In this document: one piece after another, positions 1 to 8,487 of the stretch
Layout of the letters: each line of letters opens with the position of its first letter
Position numbering within the stretch: the stretch's first letter is position 1
DNA from: Mycolicibacterium austroafricanum
GTDB taxonomy: Bacteria > Actinomycetota > Actinomycetes > Mycobacteriales > Mycobacteriaceae
DNA length: 64,000 nt
Assembly (NCBI RefSeq): GCF_000612725.1
Contig: NZ_HG964455.1
Span: 208,950-272,949, forward strand
Direction: 5' to 3'
Position numbers and translations under genes: made by a program
Notes under the pieces: generated by a model
The model's database searches: none
What the model was told of the DNA's origin: nothing
The model's input: the letters and a program-made list of their open reading frames with translations, nothing else

Positions 1-560
1 GTGTCAGGCGCCACCAACTCGTCGACCAGACCCAGCTTGAGGGCCTCGCGGGCGTCGACGAACCGACCGCTGAACACCAGGTCCCTGGCCTTGCTCTGCC
101 CGATCGCGCCTGCCAACCGGGTGGCGCCGCCGCCCGCGGGGGCCCGTCCCGCGAGGATCTCGGTGGCCCCGAACTTGACGTTGTCCCCGCTGACCCGCCA
201 GTCAGCGGCCAGCGCCAGCGTCAGGCCGGCCCCGAGCGCGTAGCCGGTGATCGCGGCGACCGTCGGTTTCGGCAGTGCCGCAAGCGCTTCCACGGCCTCC
301 GCGCACACCCGGGCCGCGACCGCGGCCTCGTCGGCGGTCAAGGTGTCCAGCTCGGGCATGTCCTCGCCCGCGGAGAAGATCTCGTGCCCGCCGTACACGA
401 TGACGGCGAACACGTCGTCGCGCGGGCCCAGCTCGGCGGTGGCCTCGACGATCTCCCTGTGCACCTGCCGGGTCAGCGCATTCGTCGGCGGTCGTGACAG
501 CAGCAGTGTCGCGATCCCCGGACCGCCCTCGGGCAGCACCGAGCTGACGAACTCCCTCAC
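1..560 (-). CDS. echA17: enoyl-CoA hydratase/isomerase (crotonase family), 3' end outside window
   Basis: Crotonase-fold protein acting on acyl-CoA thioesters. 186 codons are visible and the C-terminus runs off the left edge. GTG start at 558-560 overlaps the stop of the upstream Nudix gene (GTGA), which fixes the start and implies translational coupling. The oxyanion-hole region IFSAGEDMPEL (about 61-71) and the segment GYALGAGLTLALAADW (106-121) are clear. Of the two catalytic glutamates of classical hydratases, the second is present (E134, in ATEIL) but the first position is T114. Dehydration or hydration by the textbook mechanism is therefore doubtful, and an isomerase or other crotonase activity is possible. 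Name follows the matching place of echA17 (Rv3039c) in M. tuberculosis. Confidence 0.85.
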   Translation of the reverse strand, partial: MREFVSSVLPEGGPGIATLLLSRPPTNALTRQVHREIVEATAELGPRDDVFAVIVYGGHEIFSAGEDMPELDTLTADEAAVAARVCAEAVEALAALPKPTVAAITGYALGAGLTLALAADWRVSGDNVKFGATEILAGRAPAGGGATRLAGAIGQSKARDLVFSGRFVDAREALKLGLVDELVAPD

Positions 561-1390
561 GTCAGCGGCACCCCGTCGGCGTACCCCTGGGGGGAGCGCC
601 GGTTCCGCGCCTCGTTGTAGCGGTCGCTGTTGAAGAACTCGATCTCCCAGTTGCCGCCTTTCTGGGCGGCCAGCGACGGTTCGACCGCGACGATCTTGCG
701 CTCCACCGCGAGCACCTCGGCGACCGTGCGGCCGTTCAGCGCGTCGAGCTGCGTCCACGTCGGAGGCAGCAGGAAGCTGCGTCCGTCGGCGAAATCGTCG
801 AGCGCGGCCTGCGGGGTGACCCAGCCGGCCTGGTCGGTCTCGGTGTTGTCGCCGTCGGCACGCTGACCCTGCGGCAGCGCGCCCACGAAGAAGTACGTGT
901 CGTAACGGCGGGTGCGCTCCTCCTTGGGCGTCACCCAGTTCGCCCACGGCCGCAGCAGGTCGGCACGCAGCATCAGCTTCTCCGAACGCAGGAACTCGCC
1001 GAACGACAGCGACTTGTTCTCCAGCGCCGCGCGCTGGTCGCGGTACACCGAGGCGTCGTCGACGAGCAGGTCAGGATCGTCGGCCGCGCCGGCGAACAAC
1101 ACCCCGGACTCCTCGAACGTCTCGCGCGCGGCCGCGCACACCAGCGCTTCGGCGAGTTCGACGTCCACCCCGAAGCGCTCGGCCCACCATTGCCGGTCCG
1201 GGCCGTGCCAGGCGACGTCGGCGTTGCGGTCCCGGTCGTCGACCCCGCCGCCGGGGAACACCATCACCCCGGCGACGAAATCCATGGCCGAGTGCCTGCG
1301 CATCAGGAACACCTTGATCCCCTCCGGGGTATCGCGCACCAGCATCACGGTGGCGGCGGGCCGGGGCACCAACGGATCGGGGTCGGTCAT
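557..1390 (-). CDS. Nudix hydrolase, NUDT19-like with split Nudix box
   Basis: 277-aa Nudix-fold pyrophosphatase. The Nudix signature is present but divided: FPGGG at 45-49 and RETFEESGV at 89-97 are separated by about 40 residues instead of the usual few. A long insertion inside the box is a feature I associate with the NUDT7/NUDT19 coenzyme A diphosphatase group, so a CoA or acyl-CoA substrate is a reasonable inference, and it fits the coupled enoyl-CoA hydratase-like gene. Its ATG overlaps the TGA of the ABC ATPase by one base (TGATG), and its own stop overlaps the next GTG, so the three genes form a tight operon. Syntenic with Rv3040c. Confidence 0.9.
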   Translation of the reverse strand: MTDPDPLVPRPAATVMLVRDTPEGIKVFLMRRHSAMDFVAGVMVFPGGGVDDRDRNADVAWHGPDRQWWAERFGVDVELAEALVCAAARETFEESGVLFAGAADDPDLLVDDASVYRDQRAALENKSLSFGEFLRSEKLMLRADLLRPWANWVTPKEERTRRYDTYFFVGALPQGQRADGDNTETDQAGWVTPQAALDDFADGRSFLLPPTWTQLDALNGRTVAEVLAVERKIVAVEPSLAAQKGGNWEIEFFNSDRYNEARNRRSPQGYADGVPLT

Positions 1391-2253
1391 CAGCGTCTCC
1401 TGTGTGCGGCGCGGCTACGGGCGCGGCGCGCGAAATAGCGCCCGTCGATGTAATCCAGCGCGATGGACTGCCCGAAGGCCTTGGACAGATTCTCGGCGGT
1501 CAGCACGTCGGTCAGCAGACCGGAGGCGACCACCTTGCCCTCGGAGAGGATCAGCCCGTGCGAGAAGCCGGGCGGGATCTCCTCGACGTGGTGGGTGACC
1601 AGCACCAGGGCCGGGGCGTCGGGGTCGGCGGCCAGATCACTCATCCGCGCCACCAGTTCCTCGCGGCCGCCGAGGTCCAGCCCCGCGGCCGGCTCATCGA
1701 GCAGTAGCAACTCGGGGTCGGTCATCAGCGAGCGGGCGATCAGCACCCGTTTGCGCTCGCCTTCGGACAGGGTGCCGAACGTGCGCTCGGCGAGGTGTTC
1801 GGCGCCGACGCTCTCCAGCATGTCGACGGCCTGTTCGTAATCGACGTCGTCGTACTTCTCCCGCCACCGTCCCAGCACCGCGTAGCCGGCCGACACGACG
1901 AGGTCGCGCACGGTCTCGTCGTCCGGCACGCGCTGTGACAGCGCAGCGCTGCTGAGTCCGACGCGGGACCGCAATTCCGACATGTCGACGCGCCCCAGCC
2001 GTTCACCCAGCACGTAGGCGGTGCCCGACGACGGATGCTCCATCGCCGCGGCGATCCGCAACAGCGACGTCTTGCCCGCCCCGTTGGGGCCGATGATGAC
2101 CCACCGCTCGTCGAGTTCGACCGACCAGGTCACCGGCCCCACCAGCACCCGGCCGTTGCGGCGCAGAGTGACCTTGGCGAAGTCGATCAGCAGGTCGGGG
2201 TCGGCTTCTGCCACCGGGTCGCTCACGTCATCGGACCTGTCGTCGACTGGCAC
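1390..2253 (-). CDS. ABC transporter ATP-binding protein
   Basis: 287-aa nucleotide-binding subunit with Walker A GPNGAGKTS (about 55-63), signature LSEGE (about 163-167), Walker B LLLLDEP and the switch histidine in VTHH. The C-terminus is strongly basic. No permease gene is adjacent, so the membrane partner is unknown; it could also be a non-transport ABC protein. It is the first gene of the three-gene unit with the Nudix and crotonase genes, to which it is joined by one- and four-base overlaps. Corresponds in order to Rv3041c. Confidence 0.9.
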   Translation of the reverse strand: MPVDDRSDDVSDPVAEADPDLLIDFAKVTLRRNGRVLVGPVTWSVELDERWVIIGPNGAGKTSLLRIAAAMEHPSSGTAYVLGERLGRVDMSELRSRVGLSSAALSQRVPDDETVRDLVVSAGYAVLGRWREKYDDVDYEQAVDMLESVGAEHLAERTFGTLSEGERKRVLIARSLMTDPELLLLDEPAAGLDLGGREELVARMSDLAADPDAPALVLVTHHVEEIPPGFSHGLILSEGKVVASGLLTDVLTAENLSKAFGQSIALDYIDGRYFARRARSRAAHRRR

Positions 2254-2266
2254 CCGACCATCGTAG

Positions 2267-2932
2267 TCAGGCCGAAATCGCCCAGCCCTGCGCGCCGTTG
2301 AGGATCACCCGATCGGCGGCGGTCGCCGTCGGTGACACCAGCTCGGCGTTGCGCTGGTCGACGGCCGTGACCCAGGCCCGCGCGGCGTCCGGGCTCTTGC
2401 CGAATTCGACGTGGCGGGCGGTCAGCCGCGCGGTCCTGGTCTGGTCGTCGGCGCTGACGAACCACACCTGGTCCATCGCCTGCCGAGCCCGCACCCAATC
2501 GGCAGTCCCCAGGAGCAGATAGTTGCCCTCGGTGATGACCAGTCGCGCTGTCGGGTGCACGACCAACGCCGCGGCCAGCGGTTGTTCGAGCGTCCGGTCG
2601 AAGCCCGGCACGTAGACGTCGATGTCGGTGTCCTCGCGCACCCGATCCAGCAGCCGGGCGTAGCCGGCGGCGTCGAAAGTGTCCGGCGCGCCCTTGCGGC
2701 CCAGCCTGCCGAGACGGCGCAGCTGGTCGTCGGCGAGGTGGAAACCGTCCATCGGGACGTGTGCCACCCAGCCGGCGCCGCGCAGCTGCCCGATCCGCTC
2801 CAGCAGCCACTGCACCAGCGTCGACTTGCCGGCTCCTGGGCAGCCCGCGATGCCCAGCACCGCCCGGGGCACTCGCTCACCCAGCGCGACGGCGTCAGCC
2901 GCCAGCGACTCCAACACCCCTGGGCTGCTCAT
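2267..2932 (-). CDS. P-loop nucleoside/sugar kinase (uridine kinase/PRK-like)
   Basis: About 221 aa. P-loop GCPGAGKS at about 30-37, a following PMDGFHL motif and DRVREDTDIDVYVPGFDR resemble the phosphoribulokinase/uridine kinase superfamily that the literature labels 'nucleoside/nucleotide kinase family' (FrcK-like). Substrate cannot be named. ATG at 2932 is chosen because in-frame ATGs at 2941 and 2953 lie further into the upstream yczE-like gene; the three choices differ by 3-7 residues. It overlaps the end of the yczE-like gene by 38 bp, so it is probably co-transcribed from the divergent promoter near 3790. Not part of the M. tuberculosis gene order I remember. Confidence 0.8.
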   Translation of the reverse strand: MSSPGVLESLAADAVALGERVPRAVLGIAGCPGAGKSTLVQWLLERIGQLRGAGWVAHVPMDGFHLADDQLRRLGRLGRKGAPDTFDAAGYARLLDRVREDTDIDVYVPGFDRTLEQPLAAALVVHPTARLVITEGNYLLLGTADWVRARQAMDQVWFVSADDQTRTARLTARHVEFGKSPDAARAWVTAVDQRNAELVSPTATAADRVILNGAQGWAISA

Positions 2933-3596
2933 CCTTCTCATCTTCCCCGCCACCGCCGTAAGCCCGTTGCGCCGAATCCACCCGGGCCCAACCGCTGACG
3001 GCGAGCACCCGGTTCGGCGTCAGCCGCAGGAACAACTGCACCAGCGGCCCGATCCCGAAGGCGTAGACGACGGTTCCGACGCCGACGGTGCCGCCGAGCA
3101 GCCAGCCGGCGGACAGCACCGTCACCTCGATGACGGTGCGGATCACCCGCACCGACCTCCCGGTGCGCACCACCAGGCCGGTCATCAGTCCGTCCCGTGG
3201 ACCGGGGCCGAGGCCGGCGCCGATGTAGAGCACCGTGCTGAATGCGTTGAGCAGTACCGCGGCGAACATCAGCGCCACGCGCACGGGCAGCGAGGTGGGC
3301 GCCGGGATCATCCACAGGGCGAGGTCGACGGTGACACCGATGACGACGACGTTGGCGACGGTGCCGATCCCGGGGCGGTTCCGCAGCGGTATCCAGGCCA
3401 GCAGCACCACGACGCCGACCACCGCCGAAGCCAGCCCGATGGTCATGCCGGTCCGCGCGGCCAAGCCCTGATGGAACACGTCCCACGGGTCGAGGCCGAG
3501 GCCGCTGCGGACCATCATCGCCATCGACACGCCGTAACCGCACAGCCCGGTGAACAGCGCCGCACCGCGCAGGGCGGCGCGTTTCGCGGTGGCCAC
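2895..3596 (-). CDS. YczE/YyaS-like integral membrane protein
   Basis: 233-aa hydrophobic protein with about five membrane segments. The motif MVRSGLGLDPWDVFHQGLA near residue 30-48 is typical of YczE/YitT-type proteins. GTG start overlaps the TAG of the preceding 57-aa ORF by one base (CTAGTG). It is divergent to a MocR-type regulator, an arrangement described for the YczR/YczE pair in Firmicutes and Actinobacteria, where the regulator is proposed to control the membrane protein. Biochemical function is not known to me. The C-terminal tail is hydrophilic (GGGGEDEKDEQ) and overlaps the kinase start. Confidence 0.75.
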   Translation of the reverse strand: MATAKRAALRGAALFTGLCGYGVSMAMMVRSGLGLDPWDVFHQGLAARTGMTIGLASAVVGVVVLLAWIPLRNRPGIGTVANVVVIGVTVDLALWMIPAPTSLPVRVALMFAAVLLNAFSTVLYIGAGLGPGPRDGLMTGLVVRTGRSVRVIRTVIEVTVLSAGWLLGGTVGVGTVVYAFGIGPLVQLFLRLTPNRVLAVSGWARVDSAQRAYGGGGEDEKDEQPRGVGVAGG

Positions 3597-3769
3597 TAGG
3601 CGTGGTCCGGGAAATGCATCCGGATGGCGTCCAGTTCGCTACGCATCCGTCGTGCGTCGGCGTCGCGCTCGTCGACGCTGCTGCCGACCGGCGGCAGGTA
3701 GTACAGATCGGCCAGTCGCCGCCCCAGGCGGGAAAACCAGTGCGTCATGTGGCCAATAATCTTGCCCAT
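3596..3769 (-). CDS. 57-aa small ORF coupled to yczE
   Basis: Small gene beginning MGKIIGHMTHWFSRLGRRLAD and ending RMHFPDHA. Its TAG overlaps the GTG of the yczE-like gene by one base. It occupies the whole space between the MocR operator region and yczE. An amphipathic basic N-terminal half is followed by an acidic/basic half (DERDADARRMRSELD). No family recognised. The overlap and the start position immediately next to the divergent regulator suggest a real, translationally coupled leader protein, but conservation was not tested. Confidence 0.5.
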   Translation of the reverse strand: MGKIIGHMTHWFSRLGRRLADLYYLPPVGSSVDERDADARRMRSELDAIRMHFPDHA

Positions 3770-3811
3770 CTGGCTTGCTTATCAATATCCAGTTCGGCAA
3801 TACTGGCCTCA
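3770..3811. promoter_or_regulatory. divergent promoter/operator between small ORF-yczE and mocR
   Basis: The only 42 bp between the two divergent starts. It contains CCAGT (3789-3793) and ACTGG (3802-3806) as an inverted pair 8 nt apart, and CTGGC twice (near 3770 and 3803) as a direct repeat. CCTCA-ATGAC-TGAGG (3807-3821) straddles the first possible mocR ATG. MocR regulators bind repeats in such short divergent regions; the assignment of these particular repeats is inference. Confidence 0.4.
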
Positions 3812-5254
3812 ATGACTGAGGCAATGGTAGCCAGATCGCTCGATGTGGACCTCTTGGTTCGTGAGCTGGGCAACTGGCGGACGTCCAGTCGCAGCGGGCC
3901 GGCCTACCATGGCCTCGCCGACGCGATCCGGCTCCTGATCATCGACGGCCGGCTTCCGGTCGGCGCCCGGTTGCCCAGCGAACGCCTCCTGGCCGAAGTG
4001 CTGCACGTGTCCCGCACCACCGTCACCGCGGCCTACGCCCAGCTGCGTGACGACGGTTACCTGAACGCCCGCCGCGGCGCCCGCAGCACCACCGCGCTAC
4101 CGCTGCGCCCCGCCGCGCCGGCCCCGCTCGCCCCGACGGGCGCGAATCTGGCCGCGGCCACCCTGGCCGCGCCGGCGGCCATCGCCGCGCGGGCCTTCGC
4201 CGAAGCCGCCGAAGAGGTCACGCCCTACCTGCACCAGATCGGCGTCGAACTGACCGGGGTGCTCCCGCTTCGCACGGCGATCGCTGAAAAGTACTGCGCC
4301 CGAGGGCTTCCCACGGACCCCGACGAGATCATGGTGACCACAGGCGCTTTGCACGCAATCGGGCTGATCCTGGCGACCTACACCCAGCCCGACGACAGGG
4401 TGCTGGTCGAACAGCCCACCTATCACGGGGCTCTCGCGGCGATGGCGTCGCGAAGTCTGCGGACGGTTCCGGTGGCGATGGCGCCTGACGGCTGGGAACT
4501 AGACGCCGTGGAGGCCGCCATCCGTCAACTGGCGCCGAACCTGGCGTATCTGGTTCCCGACAACCACAATCCGACCGGCATGACACTGCCCGTCCCCGAG
4601 CGAAAACGGTTGGCGCACATCATCAGCGACACCCGCACCCGCACGATCGTCGACGAGACGATCACCGACATGTGGCTCGACGAGCCCGTCCCCGCTCCCC
4701 TGGCCGCCTCGATGACGGGCCGACGGGACCTGGTGCTGACCGTCGGGTCGATGTCGAAATCCTTCTGGGGCGGGCTGCGGATCGGCTGGATCCGCGCCGA
4801 GCGCAGTACGCTGGCCACCGTCGCCGTGCAGCGTCCGGCTGTCGACATGGGCACGCCCATCTTCGAACAGCTGGCCGCGGCAAAGCTTTTGGCTTCCGAG
4901 GACGAAGTCCTGCCGGAGCGCCGGGAGATCCTGCGGTCCCGGCGGGCCCTGCTGTTGGCGTTGCTGGCCGAGCACCTACCTGACTGGCGGCCCGCCCCCG
5001 GCAAGGGCGGATTGTCACTGTGGGTGCGGTTGCCCGCGCCGATGAGTTCGGCGCTGTCGGCGGCCGCGTCGCGCATGGGATTGGAGATTCCCCCCGGCCC
5101 GCGCTTCGGCGTGGACGGCAGCCTCGAGCGCTTCATCCGGGTGCCCTACACGTTGCCGGACGGGCAACTGGTCGAGGCGATCGAACTGCTCGCCCGCGCG
5201 TGGCGCAGCGTCACCGGCATGACGGCGTCGGAACCCACGGCCGTGGTGGTCTGA
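3812..5254 (+). CDS. MocR-type regulator: GntR winged helix fused to aminotransferase fold (YczR-like)
   Basis: 480 aa. A GntR winged helix (about 20-95; GARLPSERLLAEVLHVSRTTVTAAY) is followed by a linker and a type I PLP aminotransferase domain. PLP-binding features are visible: DNHNPTG, an aspartate in IVDETI, and the Schiff-base lysine K316 in SMSKSFWGGLRIGW. Such proteins are usually transcription factors that sense PLP or a PLP adduct. ATG at 3812 or 3824 are both possible; a longer upstream reading would run into the divergent gene. Divergent from the yczE unit, and convergent with serB2 (9 bp between stops). Confidence 0.85.
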   Translation: MTEAMVARSLDVDLLVRELGNWRTSSRSGPAYHGLADAIRLLIIDGRLPVGARLPSERLLAEVLHVSRTTVTAAYAQLRDDGYLNARRGARSTTALPLRPAAPAPLAPTGANLAAATLAAPAAIAARAFAEAAEEVTPYLHQIGVELTGVLPLRTAIAEKYCARGLPTDPDEIMVTTGALHAIGLILATYTQPDDRVLVEQPTYHGALAAMASRSLRTVPVAMAPDGWELDAVEAAIRQLAPNLAYLVPDNHNPTGMTLPVPERKRLAHIISDTRTRTIVDETITDMWLDEPVPAPLAASMTGRRDLVLTVGSMSKSFWGGLRIGWIRAERSTLATVAVQRPAVDMGTPIFEQLAAAKLLASEDEVLPERREILRSRRALLLALLAEHLPDWRPAPGKGGLSLWVRLPAPMSSALSAAASRMGLEIPPGPRFGVDGSLERFIRVPYTLPDGQLVEAIELLARAWRSVTGMTASEPTAVVV

Positions 5255-5263
5255 ACCCGACCT

Positions 5264-6523
5264 CTAGTCCGGGATCTCGACGCGTCGGACGACCCCGTCG
5301 AGCGCGTCGGCGGCCTCGATCTCCCCGCGGGTGATGCCGAGGATGAACAGCAGCGTGTCCAGGTAGGGGTAACTCAGCGAGGCGTCCGCCACCTCACGCA
5401 GGGCCGGCTTGGCGTTGAACGCCACCCCGAGGCCTGCCGCCGACAGCATGTCGATGTCGTTGGCGCCGTCCCCGACCGCCACCGTCTGCTCCATCGGCAC
5501 CCCGGCCTGTTGCGCGAAATCGCGCAGCGCCTTGGCTTTTCCCGGCCGGTCGACGACATCGCCCACCACCCGGCCGGTGAGCTTCCCGTCGACGATCTCC
5601 AGCTCGTTGGCGGCGACGAAATCCATCATCAGCTCGTGCGCCAGCGGCTCGATGACCTGCCGGAAACCGCCGGACACGATGCCGCAGTGATATCCGAGCC
5701 TGCGCAGGGTGCGCAGCGTGGTGCGCGCCCCGGGAGTCAGCTCGATCTGATCGGCGACGTCGTCGAGCACCGAGGCCGGCAGCCCCGCCAGGGTGGCCAC
5801 CCGTCGATGCAGCGACTCGGCGAAGTCGAGTTCGCCGCGCATCGCCGCCTCGGTCACCTCGGCCACCGCGGCCTCGGCACCCGCGTGGGCGGCCAGCATC
5901 TCGATGACCTCACCCTGAATCAGCGTGGAGTCCACGTCGAACACGATGAGCCGCTTGGCGCGCCGGGACAGGCTGTAGTCCTCGACCGCGATGTCGACGC
6001 TCTCCTCGACGGCGACGCGAGCCAGCACCGCCTGCAACTCGCGGTACGCCCCGGGTGGCACCGACACGCGGAGCTCCAGGCCGGTCACCGGGTAGTCCGA
6101 CACCCCGCGGATGAAGTCGATGTTCACCCCGAGGGCGGCCGCTTCCCGGGCGACGACACCGAAAGCCTCTGCGGTGATCGGGCGGCCCAGCACCACGATG
6201 GTGTGCGTCGAGGGCACCCGCAACACCGGCAGGCCGTCACTGCTTTCGATGCTGACGTCGAGTCCGACGCCGTGGATCGCGGCTTCCACCTCGCTGCGAA
6301 GCTCGGCGCCCGCCGCCACTTCGGTGGCCGCCGCGACGAGAACACCGAGCGTCAGCCGCCCGCGGATGACGACCTGTTCGACGTTGAGAAGATCGACCCG
6401 ATGCCGGGACAGCACCTCGAACAACGCGGACGTGACGCCCGGCTGATCGCGACCGGTGACGGTGATCAGCAGCGACGACCGGTCGCGGGAGGAGCCGGCA
6501 GGCCAGTTCTGCGATGCGCTCAC
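5264..6523 (-). CDS. serB2: phosphoserine phosphatase SerB2
   Basis: 419 aa; dephosphorylates O-phosphoserine in the last step of serine synthesis. Two N-terminal ACT domains (about 17-95 and 105-180; TVTGRDQPGVTSAL opens the first) sense amino acids. The HAD catalytic domain follows, with DVDST at 196-200 supplying the nucleophile and acid/base aspartates, SGGF for phosphate binding, and GDGANDIDM for Mg. Architecture and place match M. tuberculosis Rv3042c. The start is 25 bases downstream of the ctaD stop, consistent with co-transcription. Confidence 0.95.
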   Translation of the reverse strand: MSASQNWPAGSSRDRSSLLITVTGRDQPGVTSALFEVLSRHRVDLLNVEQVVIRGRLTLGVLVAAATEVAAGAELRSEVEAAIHGVGLDVSIESSDGLPVLRVPSTHTIVVLGRPITAEAFGVVAREAAALGVNIDFIRGVSDYPVTGLELRVSVPPGAYRELQAVLARVAVEESVDIAVEDYSLSRRAKRLIVFDVDSTLIQGEVIEMLAAHAGAEAAVAEVTEAAMRGELDFAESLHRRVATLAGLPASVLDDVADQIELTPGARTTLRTLRRLGYHCGIVSGGFRQVIEPLAHELMMDFVAANELEIVDGKLTGRVVGDVVDRPGKAKALRDFAQQAGVPMEQTVAVGDGANDIDMLSAAGLGVAFNAKPALREVADASLSYPYLDTLLFILGITRGEIEAADALDGVVRRVEIPD

Positions 6524-6548
6524 GCCCGAGTGCCGCTCAATTGCTCTG

Positions 6549-8306
6549 TCAGGTACGGACGTTCTCGTTGTCGAGCCGGGTCACGTCGCCGTCCTCGGGC
6601 CCGTGCGCGCGACCGACGTGCGCCTCGGCACGCATCCGCTCCACCATGTGCGGGTAATGCAGCTCGAAAGCGGGCCGCTCCGAACGGATCCGGGGCAGCT
6701 CGGTGAAGTTGTGCCGCGGCGGCGGGCAGCTGGTGGCCCACTCCAGCGAGTTGCCGTAACCCCACGGGTCGTCGACCGTGACGACCTCGCCGTAACGCCA
6801 GCTCTTGAACACGTTCCACAGGAACGGCAGGGTCGAGGCGCCGAGGATGAACGCACCGATCGTCGACACCACGTTCAGCGTCGTGAACCCGTCGGTCGGC
6901 AGGTAGTCGGCGTAGCGGCGCGGCATGCCCTCGTCGCCGAGCCAGTGCTGCACCAGGAACGTGGCGTGGAAGCCGATGAACGTCAACCAGAAGTGCACCT
7001 TGCCGAGCCGCTCGTCGAGCAGGCGGCCGGTCATCTTCGGGAACCAGAAGTAGATGCCCGCGTAGGTGGCGAACACGATGGTGCCGAACAGCACGTAGTG
7101 GAAGTGCGCGATGACGAAGTAGCTGTCGGTGACGTGGAAGTCCAGCGGCGGGCTGGCCAGCAGCACACCGGAGAGGCCACCGAGCAGGAACGTCGCGATG
7201 AACCCGATCGAGAACAACATCGGTGTCTCGAACGTCAACTGGCCCTTCCACATCGTGCCGATCCAGTTGAAGAACTTGATGCCGGTCGGGACGGCGATGA
7301 GGAACGTCATGAACGAGAAGAAGGGCAGCAGCACCGCACCCGTCGCGTACATGTGGTGCGCCCACACGGCCACGGACAGCGCCGCGATACCCAGCGTCGC
7401 GTAGATCAGGGTGGTGTAGCCGAAGATCGGCTTGCGGCTGAACACCGGGAAGATCTCGGACACGATGCCGAAGAAGGGCAGCGCGATGATGTACACCTCG
7501 GGGTGGCCGAAGAACCAGAACAGGTGCTGCCACAGCAGCACGCCACCGTTGGCGGGGTCGTAGACGTGCGCGCCGAGGTGGCGGTCGGCGGCAAGGCCGA
7601 ACAGCGCCGCGGTCAGGATCGGGAAGGCGATCAGCACCAGGATCGAGGTCACCAGGATGTTCCAGGTGAAGATCGGCATCCGGAACATCGTCATGCCGGG
7701 TGCGCGCATGCAGACCACGGTGGTGATCATGTTCACCGCACCCAGGATCGTGCCCAGACCGCCGACGGCCAGGCCCATGATCCACAGGTCACCACCCGCG
7801 CCGGGCGAGTGGATCGCGTCGGTCAGCGGCGAGTAGGCGGTCCAGCCGAAGTCGGCGGCACCACCGGGGGTGATGAAGCCGGCGGTGGCGATCAGCGCGC
7901 CGAACAGGAACAGCCAGAACGAGAAGGCGTTCAGCCGCGGGAACGCGACGTCGGGCGCGCCGATCTGCAGCGGCAGCACCAGGTTGGCGAACCCGAACAC
8001 GATCGGGGTGGCGTAGAACAGCAGCATCACCGTGCCGTGCATGGTGAACAGCTGGTTGAACTGCTCGTTGGACAGGAACTGCAGACCGGGTGTGGCCAGC
8101 TCCGTCCGCATGAACAGCGCCATCAGGCCGCCGATCAGGAAGAAGGCGAAGCACACGACGCAGTACATGATGCCGATCAGCTTGTGATCGGTGGTGGTGA
8201 TCAGTTTGTAGATCAGATTGCCCTTGGGCCCGAGGCGCTCCGGGTACGGCCGCCGGATCTCGAGTTCTCCGATTGGGGGCGCTTCGGCTACCAACTGGTC
8301 CTCCAA
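6549..8306 (-). CDS. ctaD: cytochrome c oxidase (aa3) subunit I
   Basis: 585 aa, 12 membrane segments, nearly identical in the core to mycobacterial CtaD (Rv3043c). It holds heme a, heme a3 and CuB and reduces oxygen while pumping protons in the bcc-aa3 supercomplex. Visible landmarks are TMHGTVMLLFYATP (heme ligand region), HPEVYI (CuB histidine and cross-linked tyrosine), the paired histidines in WAHHMY, the K-channel sequence SFMTFLIAVPTGIKFFNW, and HVTDSYFVIAHFHYVLFG with the heme ligands. The start gives MEDQLVAEAPP; a few residues of variation are possible. Confidence 0.97.
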   Translation of the reverse strand: MEDQLVAEAPPIGELEIRRPYPERLGPKGNLIYKLITTTDHKLIGIMYCVVCFAFFLIGGLMALFMRTELATPGLQFLSNEQFNQLFTMHGTVMLLFYATPIVFGFANLVLPLQIGAPDVAFPRLNAFSFWLFLFGALIATAGFITPGGAADFGWTAYSPLTDAIHSPGAGGDLWIMGLAVGGLGTILGAVNMITTVVCMRAPGMTMFRMPIFTWNILVTSILVLIAFPILTAALFGLAADRHLGAHVYDPANGGVLLWQHLFWFFGHPEVYIIALPFFGIVSEIFPVFSRKPIFGYTTLIYATLGIAALSVAVWAHHMYATGAVLLPFFSFMTFLIAVPTGIKFFNWIGTMWKGQLTFETPMLFSIGFIATFLLGGLSGVLLASPPLDFHVTDSYFVIAHFHYVLFGTIVFATYAGIYFWFPKMTGRLLDERLGKVHFWLTFIGFHATFLVQHWLGDEGMPRRYADYLPTDGFTTLNVVSTIGAFILGASTLPFLWNVFKSWRYGEVVTVDDPWGYGNSLEWATSCPPPRHNFTELPRIRSERPAFELHYPHMVERMRAEAHVGRAHGPEDGDVTRLDNENVRT

Positions 8307-8487
8307 CCTTCCATATCGCTGACCGGATATCCGGATCGATTGTCGGCGTACCGACGTTTGGTATGAATCCTAACCTCCCGGGCAGGACGGGGCTGGGGTG
8401 GTCCTACAAACCGTCGTAATTGGCCCCGCGCCGAGCCCATGACGGGCCTTGACCAGCCGTGAAGCGTCCGGATGTTAACGTCGGCGC
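8307..8487. promoter_or_regulatory. divergent ctaD / fecB intergenic region
   Basis: 181 bp that must hold promoters for ctaD (minus) and fecB (plus). A perfect 12-bp palindrome CCGGATATCCGG lies at 8323-8334, 17 bp before the ctaD start, and TCGG-CGTA-CCGA follows at 8343-8354. No regulator can be assigned. No iron box was seen despite the fecB homology. Confidence 0.3.

Noticed and set aside
6456..8366. Very long plus-strand open reading opposite ctaD (636 codons)
   Set aside because: Mirror of the highly conserved ctaD gene in GC-rich DNA; sequence is Arg/Glu/His/Gln-rich and has no family resemblance.
8307..8487. Possible iron box upstream of fecB
   Set aside because: CCTAACCTCCC near 8370 resembles half a site, but no second half is present.
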